NCBI GenBank assembly: GCA_947588955.1
Contig: CANPYX010000005.1
Coordinates: 1-64,000, forward strand
DNA: 64,000 nucleotides
Reading direction: 5' to 3'
Origin: an uncultured Oscillospiraceae bacterium
GTDB taxonomy: Bacteria; Bacillota; Clostridia; Oscillospirales; Oscillospiraceae
Shown: piece by piece, positions 42,146 to 51,846 of the stretch
Layout: each line of letters starts with the position of its first letter
How positions within the stretch are numbered: position 1 is the stretch's first letter
Translations under genes and position numbers: made by a program
Notes under the pieces: model-generated
The model's database searches: none
What the model was told of the DNA's origin: nothing
What the model saw: only the letters and a program-made list of their open reading frames with translations

Positions 42146-43756
42146 ATGAGCAAGTATATTTTCGTAACCGGCGGCGTTGTATCCGGGCTCGGAAAGGGCA
42201 TAACCGCCGCGTCTCTGGGAAGGCTTTTGAAGGCCCGCGGGTTGAAGGTGGCAGCGCAAAAGCTGGACCCCTACATCAACGTGGACCCCGGCACCATGAG
42301 CCCCTATCAGCACGGGGAGGTCTACGTCACCGAGGACGGCGCGGAGACCGACCTGGACCTGGGTCACTACGAGAGGTTCATCGACGAGGACCTGAACAAG
42401 TTTTCAAACCTCACCACCGGTAAGGTCTACGCCTCCGTCATCGGGCGGGAGCGCCGTGGCGAGTACCTGGGGCACACCGTCCAGGTGATACCCCACATCA
42501 CCGACGCAATAAAGGATTTCATATATTCCGTGGGGAAGAAGACAAACGCCGACGTGGTGATAACCGAGATCGGCGGCACCGTGGGCGACATCGAGTCCCA
42601 GCCCTTTTTGGAGGCGATACGTGAGGTCGGGCTTGAGGTGGGAGCCGAGAACCGCCTCTATATCCACGTGACGCTGGTGCCGTATTTGAGAGCCAGCGGC
42701 GAGCACAAGTCAAAGCCCACCCAGCACTCCGTGAAGGAGCTTCTGGGGCTGGGGATAAACCCGGATATCATCGTCCTTCGGTGCGACGAGCACATCGAGG
42801 ACGAGGGGATATTCAGCAAGATAGCCCATTTTTGCAACGTAAAGCCCGACTGCGTGATTGAGAACGTGACCCTGCCCGTGCTCTACGAGGCGCCGCTTAT
42901 GCTGGAGGAGGAGCACTTCTCAGACGTTGTCTGCCGCAAGCTGGGCATTGACGCGCCTGAGCCGGACTTAGATGAGTGGCGGGAGCTTGTGGAGCGGATA
43001 AAGCACCTGGACAAGACCGTGACCATAGGGCTCGTTGGCAAGTACGTACAGCTCCACGACGCGTACCTGTCCGTCTCCGAGGCGCTGCGCCACGCCGGTT
43101 TCGCTCTTGGGGCGAAGGTGGAGATAGAGTGGATAGACTCCGAGACCATAACTGAGGAAAATTATACCGACGTCCTGGGCAGGCTCCAGGGGATAATCGT
43201 CCCCGGCGGCTTCGGACAGAGGGGCATAGAGGGCATGATTTTGGCGGCGAAATACGCAAGAGAGACGCATACGCCCTACTTTGGCATCTGCCTGGGTATG
43301 CAGATAGCCTGCATTGAATTTGCTCGGAACGTGCTGGGCTGGAGCGACGCAAACTCCAGGGAGTTTGACGAGACGGCGGGGCACAAGGTCATTGATTTCA
43401 TGCCCGGACAGAACGACGAGATCGACAAGGGCGGCACGCTGCGCCTTGGCGCCTGGCCCTGCCACATACGCATGAACACCACCATGGAGCGGTGCTACAA
43501 AACTCAGCGGATAACCGAGCGCCACAGGCACCGCTATGAGTTCAACAACGAGTATTACATGGACTTTGAAAGCGCGGGGCTCGCCTTTTCCGGCATGAGC
43601 CCGGACGGGAGGCTGGTGGAGACGGTGGAGCTTCCGGGACACGAGTTTTTCGTGGGCGTACAGTTCCACCCGGAGTTCAAGAGCCGCCCCAACAAGGCCC
43701 ACCCGCTGTTTTTGGGGTTCGTGGGCGCGGCGCTTAATTTGGCTGAAAAGGGCTAA
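42146..43756 (+). CDS. pyrG: CTP synthase
   Basis: The 536-residue protein starts [18 protein letters not shown], the synthetase P-loop, followed by [21 protein letters not shown] and [11 protein letters not shown], then a class-I glutamine amidotransferase domain with the catalytic Cys in FGICLGMQ (about residue 379) and His-Glu in FHPEF. It makes CTP from UTP, ATP and glutamine. Start at ATG 42146 with AAGGGAG upstream; the open frame reaches back to 42017 but lacks similarity. Confidence 0.98.
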   Translation: MSKYIFVTGGVVSGLGKGITAASLGRLLKARGLKVAAQKLDPYINVDPGTMSPYQHGEVYVTEDGAETDLDLGHYERFIDEDLNKFSNLTTGKVYASVIGRERRGEYLGHTVQVIPHITDAIKDFIYSVGKKTNADVVITEIGGTVGDIESQPFLEAIREVGLEVGAENRLYIHVTLVPYLRASGEHKSKPTQHSVKELLGLGINPDIIVLRCDEHIEDEGIFSKIAHFCNVKPDCVIENVTLPVLYEAPLMLEEEHFSDVVCRKLGIDAPEPDLDEWRELVERIKHLDKTVTIGLVGKYVQLHDAYLSVSEALRHAGFALGAKVEIEWIDSETITEENYTDVLGRLQGIIVPGGFGQRGIEGMILAAKYARETHTPYFGICLGMQIACIEFARNVLGWSDANSREFDETAGHKVIDFMPGQNDEIDKGGTLRLGAWPCHIRMNTTMERCYKTQRITERHRHRYEFNNEYYMDFESAGLAFSGMSPDGRLVETVELPGHEFFVGVQFHPEFKSRPNKAHPLFLGFVGAALNLAEKG

Positions 43757-43811
43757 AGCCCTTTCAGGCGGTTGAGGACATTTAAGACCGGGGAGTTTAA
43801 GGAGAGTTTTT

Positions 43812-45638
43812 ATGTGCGGTATAGTTGGCTTTTCCGGTACGAGAGAGGCGGCGGCGGTGCTCATTGACGGGCTCCGGCGGCTGGAATACAGGGGATACGA
43901 CTCCGCGGGTATCGCGGTGTGCGACGGCGAGAGGATCAACGTCGCCAAGGTCAAGGGGTATGTGAAGAACCTTGCCGAGATGACCCACGACGGCGCTGAC
44001 ATAAGGGGCTTTGTGGGCATAGGCCACACCCGCTGGGCGACCCACGGCGCACCTAACGACGTGAACGCCCACCCGCATCTGAGCTCCGACGGGCGCTTTG
44101 CCGTGGTACACAACGGGATAATCGAAAACTATGCCCTTTTGAGGCAGGAGCTTACGGAGAGGGGCTACAAATTCCTCTCCGACACCGACACCGAGGTTGT
44201 GGCGCACCTCCTGGAGCTCTACTACGCCGGAGATATGAAAAAGGCGATAATGAAGACGGCGGCGAGGCTTGAGGGGTCCTACTCCCTGGGCGTCGTGTGC
44301 CTGGACGGGTCCGGCAGGCTCTTTGCCATGCGGGAGCAGAGCCCGCTCATACTGGGGCTGGGCGTGGGGGAAAACTACTTTGCCTCCGACGTGGCGGCGC
44401 TGGTGCCCCACACAAAGAACGTGATATACCTGGAGGACGGGGAGTTCGCGGAGCTCACGCCGGAGGGCATGACCGTCTACGACGTGACGGGGCATGAGGT
44501 GAAAAAGCCCGTCTCCCGCGTGGCCTGGGACGTGGAGGCCGCCGAGAAGGGCGGCTACGAGCACTTCATGCTCAAGGAGATAATGGAACAGCCCGCCTGC
44601 TTCAAGGCGACGGTGGAGCCCAGGATAAAAAACGACAGGATCGTTTTTGAGGACTTCGACCTCACAGACGGGGAGCTTAAAAGCATTGACAAAATAATCA
44701 TCACCGCCTGCGGCTCCGCCGGCTACGCGGGGCAGGTGGGGCGGTACGTCATAGAGGAGCTGTGCCGCGTTCCGGTGACGGTGGAGCTTGCCAGCGAGCT
44801 TAGGTACAGGAACCCCATAATCGACGAAAAAACGCTTCTCATAGTCATATCCCAGTCCGGCGAGACGGCGGACACCATCGCCGCGCTCAAGGAGTGCAAG
44901 TCGAGAGGCGCCAGGGTGCTCGCCATAGTCAACGTGGTGGGCAGCACCATAGCGAAGCTTGCCGACCACGTCATCTACACCTGGGCGGGACCGGAGATAG
45001 CCGTCGCAACCACCAAGGGCTACACCACCCAGGTGGCGGTACTGGATATGCTGGCAATATACCTTGCCGACAGGCTGGGGCGCATGGACAGTGTGACCTA
45101 CGAAAGGCTCATCACCGCCCTTCACGACATGCCGGGGAAGATGCAAAGGGCGATAGACTTAAACCGCAACGTTAAAAAGCTTGCCAAAAGGCTTTCACAC
45201 CACAACGACATATACTTCATCGGGCGGAACATGGACTACGCCGTCTGCATGGAGGGGGCGTTGAAGCTCAAGGAGATAAGCTACATCTTCGCCGAGGCAT
45301 ACGCCGCCGGGGAGCTTAAGCACGGCACAATAGCCCTGGTGGAGCAGGGGAGCTTAGTCGTGACGCTGGCGTGCTACGAGCCGCTTTTTGACAAGACCAT
45401 GTCAAATATCGAGGAGGTAAAGGCACGGGGCGCGCAGGTGCTCGCCGTGGCGCCGGAGGACAACAAGAAGATAGTCTCAAAGGCCGACGATTTCCTCCCC
45501 GTCCCCAGGACGGAGCCCATTTTCACGCCCCTTGCTCAGATAATCCCCCTCCAGCTCTTCGCCTACTACGTGGCGAAGGAGCGGGGGTGCGACATAGACA
45601 AACCAAAGAACCTCGCAAAATCCGTGACAGTAGAATGA
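43812..45638 (+). CDS. glmS: Glutamine--fructose-6-phosphate aminotransferase
   Basis: This 608-residue enzyme starts MCGIVGFSGTREA, with Cys-2 as glutaminase nucleophile, has HTRWATHGAPNDVNAHPH, two SIS sugar-isomerase domains (SQSGETADTI near residue 348) and the conserved C-terminus DKPKNLAKSVTVE. It makes glucosamine-6-phosphate for cell-wall synthesis. It follows pyrG by only 55 bp, which leaves no room for a glmS ribozyme. Repeat copy F follows. Confidence 0.98.
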   Translation: MCGIVGFSGTREAAAVLIDGLRRLEYRGYDSAGIAVCDGERINVAKVKGYVKNLAEMTHDGADIRGFVGIGHTRWATHGAPNDVNAHPHLSSDGRFAVVHNGIIENYALLRQELTERGYKFLSDTDTEVVAHLLELYYAGDMKKAIMKTAARLEGSYSLGVVCLDGSGRLFAMREQSPLILGLGVGENYFASDVAALVPHTKNVIYLEDGEFAELTPEGMTVYDVTGHEVKKPVSRVAWDVEAAEKGGYEHFMLKEIMEQPACFKATVEPRIKNDRIVFEDFDLTDGELKSIDKIIITACGSAGYAGQVGRYVIEELCRVPVTVELASELRYRNPIIDEKTLLIVISQSGETADTIAALKECKSRGARVLAIVNVVGSTIAKLADHVIYTWAGPEIAVATTKGYTTQVAVLDMLAIYLADRLGRMDSVTYERLITALHDMPGKMQRAIDLNRNVKKLAKRLSHHNDIYFIGRNMDYAVCMEGALKLKEISYIFAEAYAAGELKHGTIALVEQGSLVVTLACYEPLFDKTMSNIEEVKARGAQVLAVAPEDNKKIVSKADDFLPVPRTEPIFTPLAQIIPLQLFAYYVAKERGCDIDKPKNLAKSVTVE

Positions 45639-45640
45639 AC

Positions 45641-45815
45641 TGGCGAAAAATGGCTGCGCCATTTTTCTGCCAAGAGGAACGTGCGGAAGATACGCCGTGA
45701 ATTCTGCGGAATTCACGCCGAATCTTCCTGCTGTCACACTGCGCGCGCCGCCGTAGGCGGCACACTTGCGTGACAAAAGGTTATTTTTCCGACGTACATG
45801 CCGCCGGAAAAATAT
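45641..45815 (+). repeat. Intergenic hairpin repeat, copy F (full, without module M)
   Basis: H1 (45641-45672) lies directly after the glmS stop, then the linker GAGGAACGTGCGG, H2 with mostly paired arms (45685-45728) around TGCG, P3 TGTCAC/GTGACA (45732-45737 with 45770-45775) and H4 (45783-45813). The P3 loop holds a GCCGCC-type hairpin. Confidence 0.85.
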
Positions 45816-45876
45816 TGAATATTGAGTGGGCGGGTTCTTGAGCGCCCGCGTGACAGGGTGAAAGGACGATACACAT

Positions 45877-47307
45877 ATGAAAGACCGCTATGAAAATCCG
45901 CTGTGCAGCCGGTACGCCTCATCCGAGATGCAGTACATCTTCTCGCCGGACTTCAAGTTTTCCACCTGGAGAAGGCTGTGGATTGCGCTGGCGGAGAGCG
46001 AGATGGAGCTGGGACTGCCCATCACCCGAGAGCAGATCGACGAGATGCGCGCCCACGTTGACGACATCGATTACGACCTCGCCGACGAGTACGAGCACAA
46101 GCTGCGCCACGACGTTATGGCGCACGTACACACCTTCGGGGATGCCTGCCCCAAGGCAAAGCCCATAATACACCTGGGCGCTACCAGCTGCTACGTGGGG
46201 GACAACACCGACATCATACAGATGCGGGACGGGCTTTTGCAGGTGAAAAAGCTCCTTGTCAACGCCATCGCCGCCCTCGCGGATTTCGCGAGGGAAAATA
46301 AGGACGTCCCCACCCTTGCCTACACCCACTTCCAGGCCGCCCAGCCCACCACCGTGGGGAAGAGGGCGACGCTGTGGACCCAGGACCTACTCATGGACCT
46401 GGAGAGGCTGGATTTTGAGCTTTCGGATCTGAAGCTTTTGGGGTGCAAGGGCACCACGGGCACAGGCGCCAGCTTCCTGGAGCTTTTCCACGGGGACACC
46501 GAGAAGGTGAGGCTGGTGGAGGAGAAAATAGCGGAGAAGATGGGCTTTTCCCGGTGCATGGCGGTGTCCGGACAGACCTACTCCCGCAAGGTGGACGCCT
46601 TCGTTTTGAATGTGCTTTCGGGCATCGCGGTGAGCTGCGCCAAGATGGCCACGGACATAAGGCTTCTGGCGCACATGAAGGAGTTTGACGAGCCCTTTGA
46701 GACGAACCAGATAGGCTCCTCGGCTATGGCGTACAAGCGCAACCCCATGCGGTGCGAGAGGGTGGTATCCCTGGCGCGGTACATCATAAACGATGCCAAA
46801 AACGCCAGCGACACCGCCGCGGCGCAATGGCTGGAGAGGACGCTGGACGACTCGGCAAACAGGCGCATATCCATTCCGGAGGCGTTCTTGGGCGTGGACG
46901 CCATTTTGACGCTTATAATAAACGTCATCAAAAACGGCAGGATATATCCCAAGGTCATGGAGAAGCATTTAAATGAGGAGCTGCCCTTTATGGCCAGCGA
47001 GAACATTATGATGGACGCCGTGGAGCGGGGCGGGGACCGCCAGGAGCTCCACGAGAGGATAAGGCAGTATTCCCAGAAGGCCGCCGCCAGGGTGAAGCTG
47101 GAGGGCGGGGACAACAACCTTTTGGACATGCTGCTGGCGGACGAAAAATTCGGGCTGACGGAGGAATCCTTGAAGGAGGTCCTGGACGTTCGCAAATTCG
47201 TAGGCTGCGCGCCGGAGCAGACGGAGGAGTTTTTGAATACCTACGTCGCTCCCGTGCTTCGGGAAAACGCCGGGCTACTGGGCTTTAAGGCACAGGTAAG
47301 GGTATAA
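45877..47307 (+). CDS. purB: Adenylosuccinate lyase
   Basis: The 476-residue fumarase-superfamily enzyme has HDVMAHVHTFG, TSCYVGDN, THFQAAQPTTVGKR, KGTTGTGASF and the signature GSSAMAYKRNP (residues 282-292). It acts twice in purine synthesis (SAICAR to AICAR, and adenylosuccinate to AMP). First gene of the purB-purA-purC-purF run; no clear promoter is seen in the 60 bp after repeat copy F, which holds a GGGCG/CGCCC hairpin. Confidence 0.97.
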   Translation: MKDRYENPLCSRYASSEMQYIFSPDFKFSTWRRLWIALAESEMELGLPITREQIDEMRAHVDDIDYDLADEYEHKLRHDVMAHVHTFGDACPKAKPIIHLGATSCYVGDNTDIIQMRDGLLQVKKLLVNAIAALADFARENKDVPTLAYTHFQAAQPTTVGKRATLWTQDLLMDLERLDFELSDLKLLGCKGTTGTGASFLELFHGDTEKVRLVEEKIAEKMGFSRCMAVSGQTYSRKVDAFVLNVLSGIAVSCAKMATDIRLLAHMKEFDEPFETNQIGSSAMAYKRNPMRCERVVSLARYIINDAKNASDTAAAQWLERTLDDSANRRISIPEAFLGVDAILTLIINVIKNGRIYPKVMEKHLNEELPFMASENIMMDAVERGGDRQELHERIRQYSQKAAARVKLEGGDNNLLDMLLADEKFGLTEESLKEVLDVRKFVGCAPEQTEEFLNTYVAPVLRENAGLLGFKAQVRV

Positions 47308-47319
47308 GGAGAGGTCGAA

Positions 47320-48591
47320 ATGCTTACTGCTGTTGTGGGAATAAACTGGGGAGACGAGGGGAAGGGCCGGATGGTGGACCTTCTCAGCTCCCGCTATGAC
47401 ATCGTTATCCGCTACCAGGGCGGGAACAACGCCGGACACACGGTGATAAACGAGAAGGGCAAGTTCATTTTGAACCTGCTCCCCTCCGGCATTTTGAGGG
47501 ACGAGACGGTGAACGTCATGGGTCCCGGAATGGTCATTGACTTAGAGCACCTGACAAATGAGATGGCGAAGCTCCGGGAGAAGGGCATCGAGATAAGCCC
47601 GGAGCACCTGGTCATATCCGACAGGGCCACGGTTTGTATGCCGTACCACAAGATGATGGACATCATCGAGGAGGAGCGGCTGGGCGGCAAGGCCTACGGC
47701 TCCACAAGGCGGGGCATCGCGCCGGTGTACGCCGACAAATACATGAAGAAGACCGTGCGCATGGGCGACCTTTTCCACCCGGAGTCACTGCGCGCGCATG
47801 TGAAGGACCTGTGCGAGTGGAAGAACCTCACCGTTTCCGGCGGGTATAAGCACGAGCCGGTGAGCGCGGAGGAGATGTACGGCTGGCTTGAAAAGTACGG
47901 CTTCCCCCTGAGAGCCTACGTGAAGGACACCACGAGGTACTTGACCGACGCCATAGCCTCAGGCAAGTCCGTGATGTTTGAGGCGCAGCTTGGGGCGCTG
48001 AGGGACATAGACTTCGGCATTTACCCCTACACCTCCAGCTCCAGCACCATCGCCGCCTACGCCCCCATCGGGGCGGGGATACCGGCAAAGCGCCTGGACA
48101 ACATTGTGGGGATAATGAAGGCGTACTCCAGCTGCGTGGGCGCGGGCCCCTTCACCTGCGAGATGTTCGGCTCCGAGGCGGAGGCGCTTCGCGAGGCGGG
48201 CGGAGAGTACGGCGCGGCCACGGGCCGGCCCCGGAGGGTGGGCGGCTTCGACGTGGTGGCGTCCCGCTACGGGTGCCTGGTGCAGGGGGCTACGGAGATA
48301 GCGCTGACGAAGCTGGACGTGCTCTCGTACCTTGACAAAATTCCCGTGGTGACGCACTACGACGTGAACGGAAAACAGGTCGACTATTTCCCCACCGGCG
48401 ACGAGCTGGAGGCTGCAAAGCCTGTGGTGGAGTATCTGCCCGGCTGGAAAAAGGACATCTCCGCCTGCCGCTCCTTTGAGGACCTGCCCCGCGAGGCGCA
48501 GGATTACGTGAGCTTCATCGCCGAGTCCACCGGCACCAACATCAAGTACGTCTCCGTGGGCGCGGGGAGAGACGAGTATTTTGAGATGTAA
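47320..48591 (+). CDS. purA: Adenylosuccinate synthetase
   Basis: This 423-residue enzyme starts TAVVGINWGDEGKGR (GTP-binding loop) and has QGGNNAGHT, GIEISPEHL, STRRGIAPVYADK and the late KLDVLSYL segment (NKxD equivalent). It joins IMP and aspartate using GTP on the way to AMP. It follows purB by 12 bp with AAGGAGAGG as ribosome site. Confidence 0.98.
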   Translation: MLTAVVGINWGDEGKGRMVDLLSSRYDIVIRYQGGNNAGHTVINEKGKFILNLLPSGILRDETVNVMGPGMVIDLEHLTNEMAKLREKGIEISPEHLVISDRATVCMPYHKMMDIIEEERLGGKAYGSTRRGIAPVYADKYMKKTVRMGDLFHPESLRAHVKDLCEWKNLTVSGGYKHEPVSAEEMYGWLEKYGFPLRAYVKDTTRYLTDAIASGKSVMFEAQLGALRDIDFGIYPYTSSSSTIAAYAPIGAGIPAKRLDNIVGIMKAYSSCVGAGPFTCEMFGSEAEALREAGGEYGAATGRPRRVGGFDVVASRYGCLVQGATEIALTKLDVLSYLDKIPVVTHYDVNGKQVDYFPTGDELEAAKPVVEYLPGWKKDISACRSFEDLPREAQDYVSFIAESTGTNIKYVSVGAGRDEYFEM

Positions 48592-48635
48592 GGCAATTCC
48601 CATAAAAAATAAAAAACCCAGGAGGTTTTGTAAAA

Positions 48636-49349
48636 ATGGAAAAGCGTGAACAGCTGTATGAGGGCAAGGCCAAGAAGGTATTTGCCACGGACGATGCGAA
48701 CCTTGTCATCGTGAGCTACAAGGACGACGCCACCGCCTTTGACGGGCTCAAGAAGGGCACCATCGCGGGCAAGGGCTCCATCAACAACCGCATGACCAAC
48801 TTCCTCATGAGGAAGCTGGAGGCCGCCGGCGTCCCCACACATCTGGTGGAGGAGCTCTCCGACAGGGAGACGCTGGTGAAGAAGGTCAGCATAGTGCCGC
48901 TGGAGGTCATCATCCGCAACGTGTCCGCCGGGTCCTTCTCAAAGAAGTACGGCGTTCCCGAGGGGATCGTCTTTGACGCGCCCACCATCGAGTTTTCCTA
49001 CAAAAACGACGACCTCCACGACCCGCTTTTGAACGCCTACCACGCCGTGGCGCTGAAGCTGGCGACCTGGGAGGAGATCGAGCTTATAAAGAAGTACGCC
49101 TTCGCCGTCAACGACTTTTTGAAGGCGGAGATGCTCGCCTGCGGGGTGAGGCTTGTGGACTTCAAGCTGGAGTTCGGCAAGACCGCCGATGGCGAGATCG
49201 TCCTTGCCGACGAGATAAGCCCGGACACCTGCCGTTTCTGGGACGTGAATACAAACGAGAAGCTGGACAAGGACAGGTTCCGCAGAGATTTGGGAAACGT
49301 GGAAGATGCTTATCATGAAATGATGAAGCGCCTGGGGCTGGCGGAGTAA
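48636..49349 (+). CDS. purC: Phosphoribosylaminoimidazole-succinocarboxamide synthase (SAICAR synthetase)
   Basis: The 237-residue protein has LYEGKAKKVF, KDDATAFDG, IVPLEVIIRNVSAGSFSKK, and LADEISPDTCRFWD near the end, all typical of bacterial PurC. It condenses CAIR and aspartate. A perfect AGGAGG site lies upstream; 44 bp separate it from purA. Confidence 0.98.
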   Translation: MEKREQLYEGKAKKVFATDDANLVIVSYKDDATAFDGLKKGTIAGKGSINNRMTNFLMRKLEAAGVPTHLVEELSDRETLVKKVSIVPLEVIIRNVSAGSFSKKYGVPEGIVFDAPTIEFSYKNDDLHDPLLNAYHAVALKLATWEEIELIKKYAFAVNDFLKAEMLACGVRLVDFKLEFGKTADGEIVLADEISPDTCRFWDVNTNEKLDKDRFRRDLGNVEDAYHEMMKRLGLAE

Positions 49350-49364
49350 AAGAAGGGATAATTT

Positions 49365-50792
49365 ATGGATAGTTGCGAGACACATATCCATGAGGAGTGC
49401 GGCGTATTTGGGATATACGCCGCAAATCCTTTTCATGTGGGGGACACTGTTTACTACGGGCTTTACGCCCTCCAGCACAGGGGGCAGGAGAGCTGCGGGA
49501 TAACCGTATCCAACAACGGGCGCTTCACCACCCACAAGGACCTGGGGCTGGTGAGCGAGGTTTTCACGCCCGAAAGGCTCGCCTCCCTGGGGGAGGGGAC
49601 CATGGCGGTGGGGCACGTGCGCTACGGCACCACGGGAAACTCCGGGCGCGAGAACGCCCAGCCAATCGTGGTGAGCCACTTTACAGGCAATCTGGCGACG
49701 GTGCACAACGGGAACCTCACCAACGCGGCGGAGCTGCGGCGGGAGCTGGAGGGGCGGGGGAGCATATTCCACACCACCTCCGACACGGAGATAATATCAT
49801 ATGTGCTGACTCAGGAGAGGCTTGAGACGTACACCGCCGAGGACGCGGTGCTGCGGGCGATGAACAGGCTGCGCGGGGCGTACTCGCTCATTTTGATGCT
49901 TGAGGACAAGCTCATCGCCGTGAAGGATAAAAACGGGTTCAGGCCGCTTTGCTACGGGCGGAACAGGCACGGGGACTATATAATCGCCTCCGAGTCCTGC
50001 GCCCTCTCCTCGGTGTCCGCGGAGCTCATAAGGGAGCTGGAGCCCGGGGAGGTCGTGGTCTTTGACAGGGACGGGGTGCACAGCATAAAGGACAACTGCG
50101 GCAAGGCGCCGGAGGCAATGTGCATATTTGAGTACATCTACTTCTCCCGACCGGATTCGCTTATATACGGCAACTCCATACACCACGCGCGGCTGCGGGC
50201 GGGCAGGTTCCTGGCAAAGGACTACCCGGTGGACGCGGACATAGTGATCGGCGTCCCAGACTCCGGCACCGACGGGGCGATAGGGTATTCGCAGGAGAGC
50301 GGGATACCATATGACATCGGGCTCATAAAGAATAAATATATAGGCAGGACCTTCATCTCACCGGGGCAAAAGTCCAGGGAGACGGGGGTGCGGATAAAGC
50401 TCAACGCCGTCAGGGAGACGGTGGAGGGCAAAAGGGTGGTACTGGTGGACGACTCCATAGTGAGGAGCACCACCATCGCGCGCACCGTCGCCATACTCCG
50501 GGAGGCGGGGGCGACGCAGGTGCACGTGAGGATAACGGCGCCGCCGTTTTTGAACCCCTGTTACTACGGGGTGGACATCGACTCAAGGGAGAACCTGATA
50601 GCCTGCAAATACTCGGTCCCGGAGATATGCAACCTCATCGGCGCGGACACCCTGGGATACCTGGGGATAGAGCACCTTCCGGAGCTTCCGGGGGACAGCG
50701 GGCGCACCTACTGCACCGCCTGCTTCACCGGGGACTACAAGACTAGGATACCGGAGGAGACGAAGAGGGATATGTTTGAGGAATCTGTATAA
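49365..50792 (+). CDS. purF: Amidophosphoribosyltransferase
   Basis: The 475-residue enzyme has a short propeptide ending before Cys-12 (EECGVFGIYA), the amidotransferase domain with HVRYGTTG, and the phosphoribosyltransferase loop VVLVDDSIVRSTT (residues 362-374). Cys residues CIFEYIYF, NPCYYG and CTACF match the iron-sulfur ligands of the Bacillus-type enzyme. It commits PRPP to purine synthesis. Its stop codon abuts the left repeat of the element at 50792-51056. Confidence 0.97.
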   Translation: MDSCETHIHEECGVFGIYAANPFHVGDTVYYGLYALQHRGQESCGITVSNNGRFTTHKDLGLVSEVFTPERLASLGEGTMAVGHVRYGTTGNSGRENAQPIVVSHFTGNLATVHNGNLTNAAELRRELEGRGSIFHTTSDTEIISYVLTQERLETYTAEDAVLRAMNRLRGAYSLILMLEDKLIAVKDKNGFRPLCYGRNRHGDYIIASESCALSSVSAELIRELEPGEVVVFDRDGVHSIKDNCGKAPEAMCIFEYIYFSRPDSLIYGNSIHHARLRAGRFLAKDYPVDADIVIGVPDSGTDGAIGYSQESGIPYDIGLIKNKYIGRTFISPGQKSRETGVRIKLNAVRETVEGKRVVLVDDSIVRSTTIARTVAILREAGATQVHVRITAPPFLNPCYYGVDIDSRENLIACKYSVPEICNLIGADTLGYLGIEHLPELPGDSGRTYCTACFTGDYKTRIPEETKRDMFEESV

Positions 50793-51056
50793 TACTAATA
50801 CCCATTTAAAAGGAGACACCGAGCGGCGAGGATTTTTTGCGTCAGGCAAGGAAGGCGACGCAGGGAATACCCATTGGTATTTCCAAGGCGGCTGACGCAA
50901 CCGGGGTCCCCGACGGGCAAAAGCCCGTTGGGGAGAGGAGGAGCGAAGTCCGCGCCTGAGCCTTCGCGCTTGCGCGGAGGCGAGGTTAAGCGACTTCAGC
51001 GACGACGACGTGAAAAAGACCGGCGCGAATGGCTTATTTTAATTGGGTATTAGTAT
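50792..51056. mobile_element. 265-bp miniature inverted-repeat element carrying module M
   Basis: Terminal inverted repeats of 20 bp (50792-50811 and 51037-51056) match at 19 positions. The interior has no coding frame. It contains a GCGTCAG/CTGACGC stem (about 50839-50898), then module M (50903-51008), which also occurs in repeat copies B, C and H. The left end coincides with the last base of purF. No transposase is present and no clear target duplication is seen. Confidence 0.75.
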
Positions 51057-51063
51057 AAAAGCC

Positions 51064-51091
51064 GCGCCCCCGGCGTTATGACCGGGGGCGC
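51064..51091 (-). terminator. Terminator of the RNHCP gene
   Basis: Perfect 10-bp GC stem (51064-51073, 51082-51091); on the minus strand it is followed by GGCTTTTA. Confidence 0.75.
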
Positions 51092-51097
51092 GCTTAT

Positions 51098-51523
51098 TCA
51101 GCTTTGTTCCTTTGCTTCGTCCAGAAGCTCCGTCAGCTCACGTATCCGTTCAATGGGGAACGGGGGAGAGGAGACGGGCTTCATGGCAAGACTCATCAGC
51201 TTCACCGGGTTGTCATCCGCGGCGATACGGTTGGAGCTGAGGGCTCCGCATACCCGGCACCGGTGGATTAGTGCCCACTCGCCGCCGCGCCGGACCCAAA
51301 CGGCGATGGGCTCCATGGTCCCGCCGCATCCAGCTGCACGGTCGCCCGGCTCTGTGTCCAGATGCTTGCTGGAGAGACAGTAGGGACAGTGGTTACGGTG
51401 CTCCGTTCCGGCGCCCTCCGACGTCACAAGACGGCCGCACACCTGACAGGTGAAGCTTTCCTCACATGGGCGGTTTTTGTAGGTTCCGTTTTCTGACGGG
51501 CTGATTTTGCGATCCCTGTTCAC
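51098..51523 (-). CDS. RNHCP-domain zinc-binding protein
   Basis: This 141-residue protein holds the diagnostic RNHCP sequence in EHRNHCPYCLSSKHLD, with CQVC and CRVC pairs on either side, which together form zinc-ribbon sites. The domain's role is unknown. It starts at a GTG eight bases after AGGAGG. A 12-codon open frame with a strong ribosome site lies 64 bp upstream on the same strand. Confidence 0.9.
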   Translation of the reverse strand: MNRDRKISPSENGTYKNRPCEESFTCQVCGRLVTSEGAGTEHRNHCPYCLSSKHLDTEPGDRAAGCGGTMEPIAVWVRRGGEWALIHRCRVCGALSSNRIAADDNPVKLMSLAMKPVSSPPFPIERIRELTELLDEAKEQS

Positions 51524-51586
51524 GGGAAATACCTCCTGAAGTGATTAATTTGTCCTTCGGAGGCTTGTCGGCGGCAAACCTCCCGG

Positions 51587-51625
51587 TTATGCCGCAGTCA
51601 CCTTTATACCGATAAGCTTCTTCAT
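51587..51625 (-). CDS. Possible 12-residue peptide upstream of the RNHCP gene
   Basis: The frame MKKLIGIKVTAA starts at 51625, seven bases after AAGGAGGA, an unusually strong ribosome site for such a short frame. A GGAGG/CCTCC hairpin (51559-51583) follows before the RNHCP ribosome site. It may be a leader peptide or a small bioactive peptide; chance cannot be ruled out. Confidence 0.4.
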   Translation of the reverse strand: MKKLIGIKVTAA

Positions 51626-51668
51626 GTATTTTTCCTCCTTGGTGTGAAAAGTTTAGGAAAGAAAATGA

Positions 51669-51697
51669 CCTTTATTTTAACAAAACGGACAAGTCAA
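51669..51697 (-). promoter_or_regulatory. Weak promoter for the small peptide and RNHCP gene
   Basis: On the minus strand TTGACT (51697-51692), 17 bp, TAAAGG (51674-51669). The -10 is poor. Confidence 0.4.
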
Positions 51698-51796
51698 GCC
51701 TTTCCTGAAAGCAGTATAACATACTTCCGGTGAGCTTTCAATAAATTGATTCCGATATTGTGAAAAATAAAGCCGGTTGGGAGTTGAAAAAGAGGG

Positions 51797-51826
51797 AAAA
51801 AATTCGCCGCCATAAATAGGGCGGCG
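51797..51826 (-). terminator. Terminator of the HicB gene
   Basis: Seven-bp stem CGCCGCC/GGCGGCG (51805-51811, 51820-51826); on the minus strand AATTTTTT follows. Confidence 0.85.
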
Positions 51827-51846
51827 ATAAAATATGGGGAATGGCG

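Noticed and set aside
43757..43811. glmS ribozyme
   Set aside because: Only 55 bp separate pyrG and glmS, too short for the ribozyme, and its core sequence is not seen.
43797..45146. Minus-strand open frame of 449 codons
   Set aside because: Antisense shadow of glmS.
45877..50792. Purine riboswitch before purB
   Set aside because: The 60 bp between repeat copy F and purB are too short and hold only a small GGGCG/CGCCC hairpin.
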